DNA of 64,000 nucleotides from NCBI RefSeq assembly GCF_030813435.1, contig NZ_JAUSUG010000007.1:124001-188000 (forward strand). The letters are read 5' to 3'. Source of the stretch: Evansella vedderi (lineage in GTDB: Bacteria > Bacillota > Bacilli > Bacillales > Salisediminibacteriaceae). A program made the position numbers and the translations under genes. This document shows, piece after piece, positions 44,737 through 53,360 of this stretch. The notes under the pieces are model-generated. The model saw only the letters and a list, made by a program, of their open reading frames with translations, was not told the DNA's origin and did not search any database. How positions within the stretch are numbered: the first letter of the stretch is position 1; every line of letters starts with the position of its first letter.

Positions 44737-45036
44737 TTAATAGGTATAATTAATTTTAGGGTCTGTTTGGATAATGAATTTCCCGTTTTCTTTTTTTAGA
44801 TCAAGATGAAAGGAGTGCGGGTTTCCAGGTACTGTTATGGTTGCATACGAAGGAACGTTCATATCGTCACTGACTATCAACTTATATGTAACGTACGTTT
44901 GGGTTCCTTTGCGAAATCTTCTTAAAATACCTTCATGTTTTGGTTCACAATATAATGCTTCATGTAAATTTTCTTCCGTAAGTTCTTTACCGATTAAAGT
45001 ACGTAATCTGCTTAATACATCTGCTTTTTTAATCAC
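44737..45036 (-). CDS. Hypothetical protein (99 aa)
   Basis: The start is GTG at 45036, after CAGGAGGAAACTATT. The protein MIKKADVLSRLRTLIGKELT is soluble, with an N-terminal helix and beta strands (TYVTYKLIVSDDMNVPSYAT, KFIIQTDPKIN). One Cys. No family recognised. Single gene with its own terminator. Confidence 0.6.
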   Translation of the reverse strand: MIKKADVLSRLRTLIGKELTEENLHEALYCEPKHEGILRRFRKGTQTYVTYKLIVSDDMNVPSYATITVPGNPHSFHLDLKKENGKFIIQTDPKINYTY

Positions 45037-45255
45037 AATAGTTTCCTCCTGCTGCTTTTATGGATATAAGTTGATTCCAAAGCATAATTAAAAACTTTGT
45101 TCTAGGCTTCATTTTTACAAGATTTATTTTAACTTCTTCAACCAATTTTTTCTATGCTCTAGATTGTGTTTTTTCAATACTTATAAGGAATACAAATTTA
45201 TATCCAAAAATGCTACAAAACACTCAGGATTTGAATGCTCGGCTACGCACATATG

Positions 45256-45813
45256 TTATTCGTAGTCGGCTTCATTAATAAAAGTTTTATAAGCAAGATA
45301 AATAACCATGCATATTGCCATTGTGATAAACCCCCAGCCAAGGGTGATTTGTTCTACTAATAAGTAATTGTTACATAATTGTTCTGGGGATAAAACATAG
45401 AGTAATCCCATTCCAATAAACATTAGGGTAAAGCCGGTTATAAGGATGTTTTTCCCTCGTAAACTAAGTTTAGGCCAGCTGTCTCGTAGTGGGACTCCAG
45501 CAAAGAAGGGTAGACTAATAAACTTAAATAATTGAACACTCTGCATCGTTAAGGCTTCGTCCATTGTTCGAGGAATCATCCAATAGATCATGATAATCGT
45601 AAATAAGAGGATACCTGGTATCCCATTTTCATTCCATCTTTGAAAAAATTCAGGAAATCGCAATTGGAAGTAATGTCCCATGAAAAATCCGGCTACAACT
45701 AACAAGGGCATCTGCATATGCATATGGACAATCATGATGGACTCTAATAGATTGGAAACAGGGGGGAGAGCTAATACGATGAATAAAATCAGTCCATAAA
45801 TAAATTGATTCAT
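45256..45813 (-). CDS. Membrane protein of the heme-copper oxidase operon (185 aa)
   Basis: About five membrane helices. The first loop/helix carries IVHMHMQMPLLVVAGFFMG, a His/Met-rich stretch that could bind copper or heme. It starts four bases after the Sco gene stop, so it is co-transcribed. Similar small membrane proteins accompany ba3-type oxidases in Bacilli, and the position suggests a role in copper/heme delivery or assembly. Not CtaG by sequence as far as I can judge. Confidence 0.7.
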   Translation of the reverse strand: MNQFIYGLILFIVLALPPVSNLLESIMIVHMHMQMPLLVVAGFFMGHYFQLRFPEFFQRWNENGIPGILLFTIIMIYWMIPRTMDEALTMQSVQLFKFISLPFFAGVPLRDSWPKLSLRGKNILITGFTLMFIGMGLLYVLSPEQLCNNYLLVEQITLGWGFITMAICMVIYLAYKTFINEADYE

Positions 45814-45817
45814 GTTC

Positions 45818-46453
45818 TTATGCCCCCTTCTCCGATTCTAAAATACTTATAACTCTTTCTGCTGCCTCATCCATTTTTGTATAATCCATGACATCAATAA
45901 GAACCCCATTTCGATCAACTAAATAAAAGGCAGAGTTATGACCAAAGTCCCCATTCCCCTCAGGAATCACGATGACACCGAATGTTTCCAATAACTGATC
46001 TAGTTCTTCTTCATCTTCGATTCTAGCCATTCTCCATGTTTCTCCATCGGCATTATAAAAATGACTCTTGTATTCAGCCAGTGTAGCTGGGTCATCCCGT
46101 TCTGGATCAAAGCTGATGCTTAAAAATACAATATCCTCCCCAATGTATTCTTCAGGAAGAAGGTTGAAGACTTGGCCCATATTCATTTCCAGAATAGGAC
46201 AAACGGTTCCGCAGTTTGTATACATAAAGGTAATAAATAGATATTTATCTTCCAGGTCCGAAATGGGATAGGTACGAGAATTGCTATCTTCTAATGTTAC
46301 ATGGGGGAGAGTTGGATTTTGTTCCATGAGCTTATAAAGTCTTGCGGTTTCAGCAGTATAGGCACGGAATCCATCGGTTCCCACATAGAACAAAACAAAT
46401 CCAAATAGGATAACAAGAATACAGGATAATGTTGTCTGACTGTTTTTTATCAT
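45818..46453 (-). CDS. SCO1/SenC copper chaperone for CuA assembly
   Basis: 211 residues. N-terminal membrane anchor (CILVILFGFVLFYVG), then a thioredoxin fold facing outside with copper ligands Cys81 and Cys85 in TNCGTVCPI and His172 in DFGHNSAFYLVD. FLSISFDPERDDP is the usual Sco strand. It delivers Cu to, or reduces, the CuA site of oxidase subunit II. It is in the same orientation as the oxidase genes but separated from subunit I by about 290 bases of hairpin-rich DNA. Confidence 0.93.
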   Translation of the reverse strand: MIKNSQTTLSCILVILFGFVLFYVGTDGFRAYTAETARLYKLMEQNPTLPHVTLEDSNSRTYPISDLEDKYLFITFMYTNCGTVCPILEMNMGQVFNLLPEEYIGEDIVFLSISFDPERDDPATLAEYKSHFYNADGETWRMARIEDEEELDQLLETFGVIVIPEGNGDFGHNSAFYLVDRNGVLIDVMDYTKMDEAAERVISILESEKGA

Positions 46454-46599
46454 GCAATCACTTCACCGCCTTTCACTCCATCTAATTATCGAAAACAACA
46501 ATCTATGCTGGCAAAAAAGCTAAATCAAAAATGAGAGAGAATAGTAGTAAAAGAGATATCGACCACAAACATGCAACTCTTTTCCGCATTTTGGCACCA

Positions 46600-46739
46600 T
46601 TCGATCAATCGACGATGGCACGCTCGTCGCGCGCCTATTATGAGAAGAGCGCTCATAATAGGCTTTAAAAGAATGCGACGGCTTAGCTCATCGTATCGAT
46701 AAATCCCCAAAAGGAAAGTACACCTTTTGGATATTTATC
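46600..46739. repeat. Cluster of three inverted repeats between sco and oxidase subunit I
   Basis: CGACGA/TCGTCG at 46612-46631, a perfect 12-bp stem GCCTATTATGAG/CTCATAATAGGC at 46633-46663 and CCAAAAGG/CCTTTTGG extended by GATAAAT/ATTTATC at about 46698-46739, touching the subunit I stop. The first part is GC-rich compared with its surroundings. The last hairpin may act as processing site or attenuator between the oxidase and sco messages. Confidence 0.6.
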
Positions 46740-48419
46740 TTACCATGGTCGGAATGGAGGTGATCCTGGTGGTGCGTTAATAATCATATCTACTACTGGT
46801 ATAACGTAACCCATTCCAATAACGAGTAGCATAATGACAATAATCATTCCCCAGCGTTCTGTCCAATATGGTGTTGGCGTAGCAATATCCTCAACATCAG
46901 CAATCGGAAATTCCGTTTCCCCTTTTGGTGCAAAAAACATGAGATGGATAACCGCGTAAACTTGAATAAGAATACCGATAGTGAGAAGGGTTCCTCCCAC
47001 AGCTAAGAACATTAGATACGGGTCCCAGCTTAGTGCCGTTGCATTATCAAAATAGGTTGTATACGAGGTTCTTCGCGGTGAGCCTAATAAACCAACCCAA
47101 TGCATTGCTCCTGCCATAAATACCATACCTGCAGACCAGAAAATTGTCTGATAGATTCCTAGTTTATTGATTGCAGGTGTTAAAACCCGCTTGGACAAAT
47201 AAGGTACTAACCAATAACTAATACCAAAAAAGGTTAAGGCCACTGAAGTTCCGAGAGTTAAGTGGAAATGACCCACAACCCACAACGTATTATGGGCGAC
47301 TTGGTTTAATTGATTGGTGCTTTGGGCAATTCCTCCAGCACCACCTGGAATAAAGGCAATCATGGCGACCATTGGTGCTAGGAATCGAACATCTCCCCAT
47401 GGTAATTTACTAAACCAACGGAAGATTCCCCTTCCTCCTTTTTTCCTTGCTGTTTTTTCAAAGACGGCAAACATGGCATAGGCCGTCATTAAAGAGGGAA
47501 ATCCGATTGCTAAACTCATAAACACATGTAAAAATTTAACGGATTCATGAATTCCCGGGTCAATGATTTGATGGTGAAACCCTCCAGGAATATTCAAAAC
47601 AACAAGGAGAATGATGACGACACGTGTTAACGTATCACTGAAACGGCGTCCGCCGATGACTTTTGGCACTACAACGTACCAAGCAGAAACAGCTGATAAA
47701 TACCAAATATTTACTAACGTGTGACCAAAAGCCCAAAATAGGGTTCGAGCAAGCATAACATTAATGGTCTCGACCCAGCCGAGTGCCCACGGAATGATCA
47801 TAAATACTTCAATGGCTACAAAAATACTGCTGAAGAATAATAATACAAATACACCAGTAGCAAAGTAAGACAAGATAGGTACATGCTGACCTTTGTTTTC
47901 CTTTCTCCAATTAGCCACTTGAATAAAGGAACCAAAGGCACACATCCAAATACCGATGACAAAAAATACTAAACCAAAATAGAAGACAGGGTGTGCTGCA
48001 AGCGGTGGATAAAAGGTAAACATCACCGATGCTTCGTTCATGAGAATTGGAATAACAGCTAACACTAGTCCGACGATTTTTAAATTAAAACCAATCCACG
48101 CGAGCTTCCGTACTTTAGGAAGGAGACCTCCTAATGTATGGGAATGTACAGCATAGAAATAACCAATCGTAAAGAAGGATGTAAAAACTAGAATTAAAAG
48201 AATTCCATGAGCCGTTAACACTTGGTAATAATTGAGCCAGGTTGGAAGCTCTAGAAGGCCTGCCCGATTTAAACCTTGTAGCAAACCTAAAAGTCCGCCA
48301 ATGAGTAAGGTTGTAAAGGATACTAGTAAATAGGTTTTTGATAGTTTTGCATCTTCTGGGCTAATACCGAGAGCACGATATGCATTGTCTCTCCATGATT
48401 GTTTCAATGTTGTTTCCAT
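46740..48419 (-). CDS. cbaA: ba3-type heme-copper oxidase subunit I; active-site Tyr replaced by Asn (possible CuA-type NO reductase)
   Basis: 559 residues, 13 or so helices, colinear with Thermus ba3 CbaA. Low-spin heme ligands are His71 and His386, CuB ligands His233, His282 and His283, and high-spin heme ligand His384. FIPGGAGG and GHFHLTLG are family blocks. The residue four after the CuB His, Tyr237 in ba3 oxidases (GHPIVYFW), is Asn237 here (GHTLVNIW; codon AAT at 47711-47709). K-channel residues Tyr248, Ser309 and Thr312 are kept. Loss of this Tyr is a feature of NO-reducing members such as the CuA-type enzyme of Bacillus azotoformans, so the product may reduce NO instead of O2. Confidence 0.85.
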   Translation of the reverse strand: METTLKQSWRDNAYRALGISPEDAKLSKTYLLVSFTTLLIGGLLGLLQGLNRAGLLELPTWLNYYQVLTAHGILLILVFTSFFTIGYFYAVHSHTLGGLLPKVRKLAWIGFNLKIVGLVLAVIPILMNEASVMFTFYPPLAAHPVFYFGLVFFVIGIWMCAFGSFIQVANWRKENKGQHVPILSYFATGVFVLLFFSSIFVAIEVFMIIPWALGWVETINVMLARTLFWAFGHTLVNIWYLSAVSAWYVVVPKVIGGRRFSDTLTRVVIILLVVLNIPGGFHHQIIDPGIHESVKFLHVFMSLAIGFPSLMTAYAMFAVFEKTARKKGGRGIFRWFSKLPWGDVRFLAPMVAMIAFIPGGAGGIAQSTNQLNQVAHNTLWVVGHFHLTLGTSVALTFFGISYWLVPYLSKRVLTPAINKLGIYQTIFWSAGMVFMAGAMHWVGLLGSPRRTSYTTYFDNATALSWDPYLMFLAVGGTLLTIGILIQVYAVIHLMFFAPKGETEFPIADVEDIATPTPYWTERWGMIIVIMLLVIGMGYVIPVVDMIINAPPGSPPFRPW

Positions 48420-48434
48420 TATTGCTCCCCCCCC

Positions 48435-48902
48435 TTATTTCACCGTAATGGTAGTTGCCATAAATTGATGCCCCGTACCGCAGTATTCATTACATAAAAC
48501 AAGATACTCACCAGTTTCATCAAATTTCTGGGTAATCCTTTGAATATGACCTGGCATCACCATGGCATTTATATTCGTTCCAGCAACTTGAATGCCGTGT
48601 GTAACATCTTTTGACGTCATGGTAAAATGTACGGTTGACCCTGCAGGTATTTCAATATTATTTGGTGTGAAACTAAATAATTGTAACGTCATGACCACTT
48701 CATATTCGTTTTCGCCAATTTCATAAACACCAGGCTCATCAAATGGTGCAGTAACATCCACTTTTTGAGGATCAATTGTCTCCATGCCGCTTGGGGGCCC
48801 CATACCTAATACAAATGTTTGATACCCAGTAAAGAGCATCATTCCAATAATGACTCCGAAGCTTGCAATAAGCCATATTTTTTCATCTAAATGAAATTTC
48901 AT
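48435..48902 (-). CDS. cbaB: ba3-type oxidase/NO reductase subunit II with CuA site
   Basis: 155 residues, one N-terminal membrane helix (IWLIASFGVIIGMMLFTGY) and an external cupredoxin domain. All CuA ligands are present: His102 (DVTHGIQ), Cys137, Cys141, His145 and Met148 in CNEYCGTGHQFM. It accepts electrons from a cytochrome c and passes them to subunit I. AGGAGGGG precedes the ATG. It lies between the subunit IIa-like gene (12-bp gap) and subunit I (15-bp gap). Confidence 0.93.
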   Translation of the reverse strand: MKFHLDEKIWLIASFGVIIGMMLFTGYQTFVLGMGPPSGMETIDPQKVDVTAPFDEPGVYEIGENEYEVVMTLQLFSFTPNNIEIPAGSTVHFTMTSKDVTHGIQVAGTNINAMVMPGHIQRITQKFDETGEYLVLCNEYCGTGHQFMATTITVK

Positions 48903-48914
48903 CTCATACCCCTC

Positions 48915-49061
48915 CTAAACTCTGACCATGTATAGCCAAAATAATAATAGATTCGTAGCAGTAATAACGGCAAGGACAATTCCTAACGAAAACCAGGTAC
49001 CTATGGAAGCACCATATTTCTCTTCTGCTTTTTCTCCTTGTGTTGCTTTAAGTTTTTCCAT
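48915..49061 (-). CDS. Small single-helix subunit (subunit IIa-like, 48 aa)
   Basis: AAAGGAGGTTGATTTAA leads into the ATG. The protein MEKLKATQGEKAEEKYGASI is charged at first and then forms one helix (WFSLGIVLAVITATNLLLFW) ending YMVRV. Its size, topology and position just ahead of subunit II match the IIa subunit of ba3 oxidase. First gene of the cba operon. Confidence 0.78.
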   Translation of the reverse strand: MEKLKATQGEKAEEKYGASIGTWFSLGIVLAVITATNLLLFWLYMVRV

Positions 49062-49125
49062 TTAAATCAACCTCCTTTGTTTTTCTTACTATCATCGTAA
49101 TTGATAATGAAATTCAAGGAGGTGA

Positions 49126-49136
49126 GGTGAATCACC
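49126..49136. promoter_or_regulatory. Inverted repeat GGTGA-A-TCACC upstream of the cba operon
   Basis: A perfect 5-bp palindrome around one base, 65 bases before the subunit IIa start. Its half-sites equal those of the larger repeat at 50226. Confidence 0.4.
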
Positions 49137-49206
49137 ATAAAAATAAAAAAGCTGTCATCATTGCATAACAGGAGACTGTCAGCGTTGATCACAGCATTTG
49201 GTTTAA

Positions 49207-50145
49207 CTAGAAAGGTAAGGTGACAAGAACCATAAGAACAAATAACAGTGTGATATAATTTACGGAATACAAGAAAATCATATACGCCCACTTCCCATTA
49301 TTTTTTGTAAGGAAACCGAATAAACTTAAAGCCAGCCAAGTTACGTTGAGTAATGTGGCAATGACAATAAAGGAAATACCTAGCTCGCCTAAATAAAAAG
49401 GTAAGGGAAGTAAGGAGGCAATATAGATGGTCGTTTGCCGCTTCGTTACATTAAATCCATGGACAACAGGAAGCATAGCTACCCCGGCAGCACGATATTC
49501 TTCACATTTTCTCATGGCAATGGCAAAGGTATGTGGCATTTGCCAAATAAAGAGAATGCTAAACAGGACGATAGGAACCATATGGGTTGCCGGCTCTAGG
49601 GCTGCCCAGCCTATTAACGGAGTTACAGCTCCAGAAATACTGCCAATTACCGTATTTAAAGTATATCTTCGTTTAGACCACATCGTATAAAGGACCACAT
49701 AAGTAAACCACCCAATAAAGGCATAGATAGTTGATTCTATACTAGTGATAAGAAGAAGGAAAAAACCTAAGACCGTTAGGGTGATCCCTATATAGAGGGT
49801 TGTTTTCAGGGATATATTCCCCGTTACGGTAGGACGTTTTAGGGTGCGAGCCATGATTTTGTCTATATCTGCATCGTACCAATTATTTATAACAAGAGCA
49901 CCAGCCATAACTAAGGTACTTCCGGACAACAAAAGAAAGAATATAGCTAAATGTTCCATGAAGGACGTATTTGCAAAGTGGAGAGCTAACCAAAACCCGG
50001 TGAAAACAGGGATTACATTGGCAAGTAAAACAGGCCCCTTTAATAAATAAACTATATCAAAAAAATAAGAGATAATGACTGGTGGTGTTTTCTGTTCATG
50101 CTCAGCAGCGGACTTCCATGGAGAGGGAACCTCTATTTTATTCAT
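49207..50145 (-). CDS. ctaB: Protoheme IX farnesyltransferase (heme O synthase)
   Basis: 312 residues with about nine membrane helices. The prenyl-diphosphate/Mg site NNWYDADIDKIMARTLKRPT and second block CEEYRAAGVAMLPVVHG mark the UbiA family, CtaB/CyoE branch. It converts heme B to heme O by adding a farnesyl group, which supplies the neighbouring heme-copper enzyme. GAGGAG lies nine bases before the ATG. Same orientation as the cba genes, separated by 145 bases. Confidence 0.94.
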   Translation of the reverse strand: MNKIEVPSPWKSAAEHEQKTPPVIISYFFDIVYLLKGPVLLANVIPVFTGFWLALHFANTSFMEHLAIFFLLLSGSTLVMAGALVINNWYDADIDKIMARTLKRPTVTGNISLKTTLYIGITLTVLGFFLLLITSIESTIYAFIGWFTYVVLYTMWSKRRYTLNTVIGSISGAVTPLIGWAALEPATHMVPIVLFSILFIWQMPHTFAIAMRKCEEYRAAGVAMLPVVHGFNVTKRQTTIYIASLLPLPFYLGELGISFIVIATLLNVTWLALSLFGFLTKNNGKWAYMIFLYSVNYITLLFVLMVLVTLPF

Positions 50146-50225
50146 CTTACTTCACTCCTCTACTATAAATATAAACCGTATTCAATTGTACATATACATA
50201 ACGTAGCATGATAAACAAAGATGAG

Positions 50226-50243
50226 AGGTGACTTGCATCACCT
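50226..50243. promoter_or_regulatory. FNR/CRP-like inverted repeat upstream of ctaB
   Basis: AGGTGA, six bases, TCACCT. Compared with the Bacillus Fnr consensus TGTGA-N6-TCACA the spacing and inner GTGA/TCAC are identical while the outer bases differ. It lies 81 bases before ctaB and 132 before the divergent patatin gene. Confidence 0.45.
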
Positions 50244-50374
50244 TTAGGCACCAAGGGTATAAGGAATACAGCATAAATGAAAAAATAACAAAATGCCCCT
50301 ATTGGCAGGAAATTTGCGTTGCAATAAAGAATACCCATTTAATTGAAAGATAGTAAGAAGAGGCTGGTGGTTAA

Positions 50375-51271
50375 ATGAAGGTTGATGGAGTGTTTGAGGG
50401 TGGGGGAATTAAGGTTTTAGCCCACTTGGGTGCAATAGATGTAATGGAAGAGGCTGGTTACGAGTGGAACAGATTAGCTGGTACTTCGGCTGGTTCTATC
50501 CTTGCAGCATTACTGGCAGCTGGATATAATTCCAAACAATTAAAAGAATTAATGCTAGATTTCCCTTTCGAAAACATTGCCCAAAAAACAAGCCTAAGCA
50601 AATTCCCCCTAGTAGGTCCACTAGTTAGTTTATGTGTGAAAAATGGAATGTATAAGCTTTCCTATATAGAGGAGTGGATGGACGAGGCACTTCGAAGGAA
50701 AGGAATACTTACCTTTGGGAATTTGCCAGAAAATAAATTGAAAATTGTTATATCCGATATTTCTAATAATAGAATGTCTATACTTCCCGATGATCTTCCT
50801 TTCTATGGGGTAGATCCAAAATCTTTTCCTATTTCAACAGCTGTTAAGTTAAGCTGTTCTATCCCATACTATTTTGTTCCAGGTCATATTAAAAATCATA
50901 TCATTATTGATGGTGCCATACTTAGTAATTACCCAATCTGGATATTTGATACAAAGGGAGTTCCAAGATGGCCGACAATAGGATTCCGCTTATCAGGACA
51001 AAACATCGATCCAGAAGCCTTCAAAATAAAAGGTCCAGTATCGAAAACCATTTCCATTATTCGAACAATGCTAGAAGCCCACGATAAAAAATACGTCAAT
51101 AAGGAAGCTGCTGCAAGGACGGTATTTATAGAAGGAATTGCTGTAGGAACGATCGATTTTAACATCCAGCTTAAGGGAAAGTTACATTTAATAGAATTGG
51201 GAAAAATAGCAACAGAGCTATTTTTGCAAGAATGGAGCTTCGAGGAATATATAAGAACATATCGTACTTAA
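50375..51271 (+). CDS. Patatin-like phospholipase
   Basis: 298 residues. The oxyanion glycines FEGGGIKVLAHLGA, nucleophile Ser38 in GTSAGS and Asp179 in IIDGAILSNYP form the patatin dyad. No signal peptide. Expected to cleave acyl esters of phospholipids in the cytosol. It is divergent from ctaB and shares the regulatory region with the FNR-like repeat. Confidence 0.92.
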   Translation: MKVDGVFEGGGIKVLAHLGAIDVMEEAGYEWNRLAGTSAGSILAALLAAGYNSKQLKELMLDFPFENIAQKTSLSKFPLVGPLVSLCVKNGMYKLSYIEEWMDEALRRKGILTFGNLPENKLKIVISDISNNRMSILPDDLPFYGVDPKSFPISTAVKLSCSIPYYFVPGHIKNHIIIDGAILSNYPIWIFDTKGVPRWPTIGFRLSGQNIDPEAFKIKGPVSKTISIIRTMLEAHDKKYVNKEAAARTVFIEGIAVGTIDFNIQLKGKLHLIELGKIATELFLQEWSFEEYIRTYRT

Positions 51272-51412
51272 CTAAACCTGTGATCCAAATTTCTTGTGGA
51301 ACATTTACGTGAAACAAGATTATTCAGGAGGTGACAGGCACAGATTCTGGACATTAACCTTCTTTTTTGTATACGATAGTAATAGTTAATGGAAATAGAA
51401 AGGGTGGAGAAA

Positions 51413-52063
51413 ATGAATGTACTTGTAGTTGGTGCCAATGGCCAAATTGGAAAACATCTTGTTTCCTTTCTTCAGAATAAGGACGGTCTAAAAGCAAAGG
51501 CAATGATTCGAAAGCCGGAGCAGTCTGCAGATTTTGAAAAAATCGGTGCGGAAACAGTCCTGATTGATCTAGAAGGGGAGATTGAGCCAATTGCCAAAGC
51601 AGCTAAAGACGTCGATGCGATTGTATTCACAGCAGGTTCTGGACCGCACACAGGAAAAGATAAAACGATTATGGTCGATTTGGATGGGGCGGTAAAAACC
51701 ATTGAGGCGGCGAAAATGGCCGGGGTCAAGCGGTTTGTAATGATCAGTTCCTTTGATACAAGTCGGGAGGCAATTCAGAGTGCGTCTGCTTCTTTTGCAC
51801 CATATGTTGCTGCAAAGCATTACGCAGACGATTGGCTCCGGCGTACAGAATTGGATTACACGATTATCCATCCTGGTGGACTGACCAATGAGAAAGGCAC
51901 CGGTCATGTCAAAGCAGCAGAGGAAGTGGAGAGAGGGCAAATCCCTCGAGAGGACGTGGCAAGTGTCATCGTTGCTTGCTTGGAAAACGAGAAAACGATC
52001 GGTAAGGAATTTCAGTTAGTGTCAGGAACGACTCCGATTAAAGAAGCAATCGCTGCATTGTAG
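51413..52063 (+). CDS. NAD(P)-binding atypical SDR oxidoreductase (YhfK-like)
   Basis: The ATG at 51413 (MNVLVVGANGQIGKHLVSFL) follows GGTGGAG. Nucleotide loop GANGQIG, acidic VLIDLEGEIEP and VDAIVFTAGSGPHTGKD match the YhfK/SDR_a5 family. YVAAKHYADDWLRRTELDYT holds the Tyr-x-x-x-Lys-like position. 216 residues. Likely a reductase or regulator sensing NAD(P)H. Its base composition is slightly richer in G+C than its neighbours. Own terminator. Confidence 0.9.
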   Translation: MNVLVVGANGQIGKHLVSFLQNKDGLKAKAMIRKPEQSADFEKIGAETVLIDLEGEIEPIAKAAKDVDAIVFTAGSGPHTGKDKTIMVDLDGAVKTIEAAKMAGVKRFVMISSFDTSREAIQSASASFAPYVAAKHYADDWLRRTELDYTIIHPGGLTNEKGTGHVKAAEEVERGQIPREDVASVIVACLENEKTIGKEFQLVSGTTPIKEAIAAL

Positions 52064-52089
52064 TACTGTCTCCATGTTTTGAAAGTAGT

Positions 52090-52138
52090 AAAAAGGAAAC
52101 CACACTTTAGTCGAGCTAATTTGTGGTTTCCTTTTTTT
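52090..52138 (+). terminator. Rho-independent terminator
   Basis: AAAAAGGAAACCACA pairs with TGTGGTTTCCTTTTT. Confidence 0.9.
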
Positions 52139-52282
52139 AAAAATAAAAGAATAGGGCAAGTGCCACCAAACTTGTCAATATCTTTTCTAAAAAAAGTTGC
52201 GAAAATAGCTTTCGGAATAAATATAAACGACTACTAATGTAGCCTAAATTATCATATCCAGTACCAAGAAACTGTTTGATTT

Positions 52283-53323
52283 CTAATTAAAGAAAGGCCA
52301 ACCATCTTCCCAATCCATACTCCATATCTGCATTCGAATAACTCCATTTGCATCTCCGTCATAGTAATGGTAAATCAAATAGTCTATTCCAGATTCATGG
52401 AAATAGTCTTGGCCACCAGGACCTATTTGATTATCATGACTATCAAGAATTACTGTACCTCCACCTTCCATGAGAGGTACTCCTTCTTTATCATAATAAG
52501 GTCCTGTAATTGATTCAGAACGGCCTACAGCAATTTTATAAGTACTATCCAGCCCTGCGCAACAGCGATCCCAAGATGTTAGGAGATAATAGTATTCATC
52601 TTTTTTAAAGACGGTAGGTGCTTCGATTGGGTTATGTTGTACATTTGGTCTTGAAGCTATATCATATACTTCACCAATTGGTTCGGTCATATTTTCATCT
52701 AACTGTTGGAGTTTAATGCCAGTCCAATAGGAACCAAACGTTATCCACCATTTCCCCTCATCCTTCATAACGGATGGATCAATAGCATTAAAGTCCATTC
52801 CTGTTTGAGATGTTATAACTGGACCGTGGTCTATCCAACTGTTAAGATCTTCAGGAGTTTCTGTTGACATTACTCCAATTGCGGAATTATTGGACCCAAA
52901 AGAAGAAACTGCATAATACATATAAAATGTGTTGTCATTTCTCACAACTTGGGGTGCCCAAAGGTGTTCGTGATTATATTCATGAGTCCACTCTGGAACA
53001 GGGATTTCTCCAAGTGCCTCCCATGGCCCTTCTAGGGTTCCTGTAGATTTACGGAGGTAAATACCACCTGGATTTTGGGGATTAAGAATACCAGTTGAAA
53101 CCACGTAATATGTATTTCCATCCTTAAACAAGGCGGGATCATGAACTGGGTCGTCTATTTCTCCTGGAACAAAATCGCCATAATCACCAATCATTGTCAA
53201 TTTTCCTACTGGTGATGTTTCGGTGGTATTATCGGAATCTGGCGTATTAGATGTAGTACAAGCAATTAATGTTACTATAATAAATACTAAAAGTAATAAA
53301 AAATTAAGGTATTTTATCTTCAT
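52283..53323 (-). CDS. GH43 endo-arabinanase, membrane-anchored lipoprotein
   Basis: The ATG at 53323 (MKIKYLNFLLLLVFIIVTLI) begins a lipoprotein signal with lipobox LIAC (Cys22). Triad Asp62 (VHDPALF), Asp182 (NAIDPSV) and Glu234 (PIEAPTV), plus LWAPQVV, ITFGSYWTGIKL, DSTYKIAVGRS and LMEGGGTV, place it with alpha-1,5-arabinanases. It should act at the outer surface and feed oligomers to the intracellular GH43 at 31123. GGAG lies 11 bases before the start and is itself inside an overlapping upstream ORF. Confidence 0.93.
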   Translation of the reverse strand: MKIKYLNFLLLLVFIIVTLIACTTSNTPDSDNTTETSPVGKLTMIGDYGDFVPGEIDDPVHDPALFKDGNTYYVVSTGILNPQNPGGIYLRKSTGTLEGPWEALGEIPVPEWTHEYNHEHLWAPQVVRNDNTFYMYYAVSSFGSNNSAIGVMSTETPEDLNSWIDHGPVITSQTGMDFNAIDPSVMKDEGKWWITFGSYWTGIKLQQLDENMTEPIGEVYDIASRPNVQHNPIEAPTVFKKDEYYYLLTSWDRCCAGLDSTYKIAVGRSESITGPYYDKEGVPLMEGGGTVILDSHDNQIGPGGQDYFHESGIDYLIYHYYDGDANGVIRMQIWSMDWEDGWPFFN

Positions 53324-53360
53324 CAAAAATGTTTCTCCTTTCAGAATATACATTACTCAT
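53304..53360 (-). CDS. Overlapping upstream leader ORF (18 aa)
   Basis: GGGGAGG eight bases before an ATG at 53360 starts MSNVYSERRNIFDEDKIP, which runs through the arabinanase ribosome site in another frame and stops 20 bases inside that gene. The site is stronger than that of the arabinanase itself. It could couple or regulate translation. No homologue known. Confidence 0.4.
   Translation of the reverse strand: MSNVYSERRNIFDEDKIP

Noticed and set aside
46525-46710. 60-codon minus-strand frame between sco and subunit I
   Set aside because: It is made of the three inverted repeats, has no ribosome site and odd composition. Treated as structured DNA.
50147-50338. 63-codon minus-strand frame just upstream of ctaB
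   Set aside because: No ribosome site. It covers the promoter region and the FNR-like repeat.
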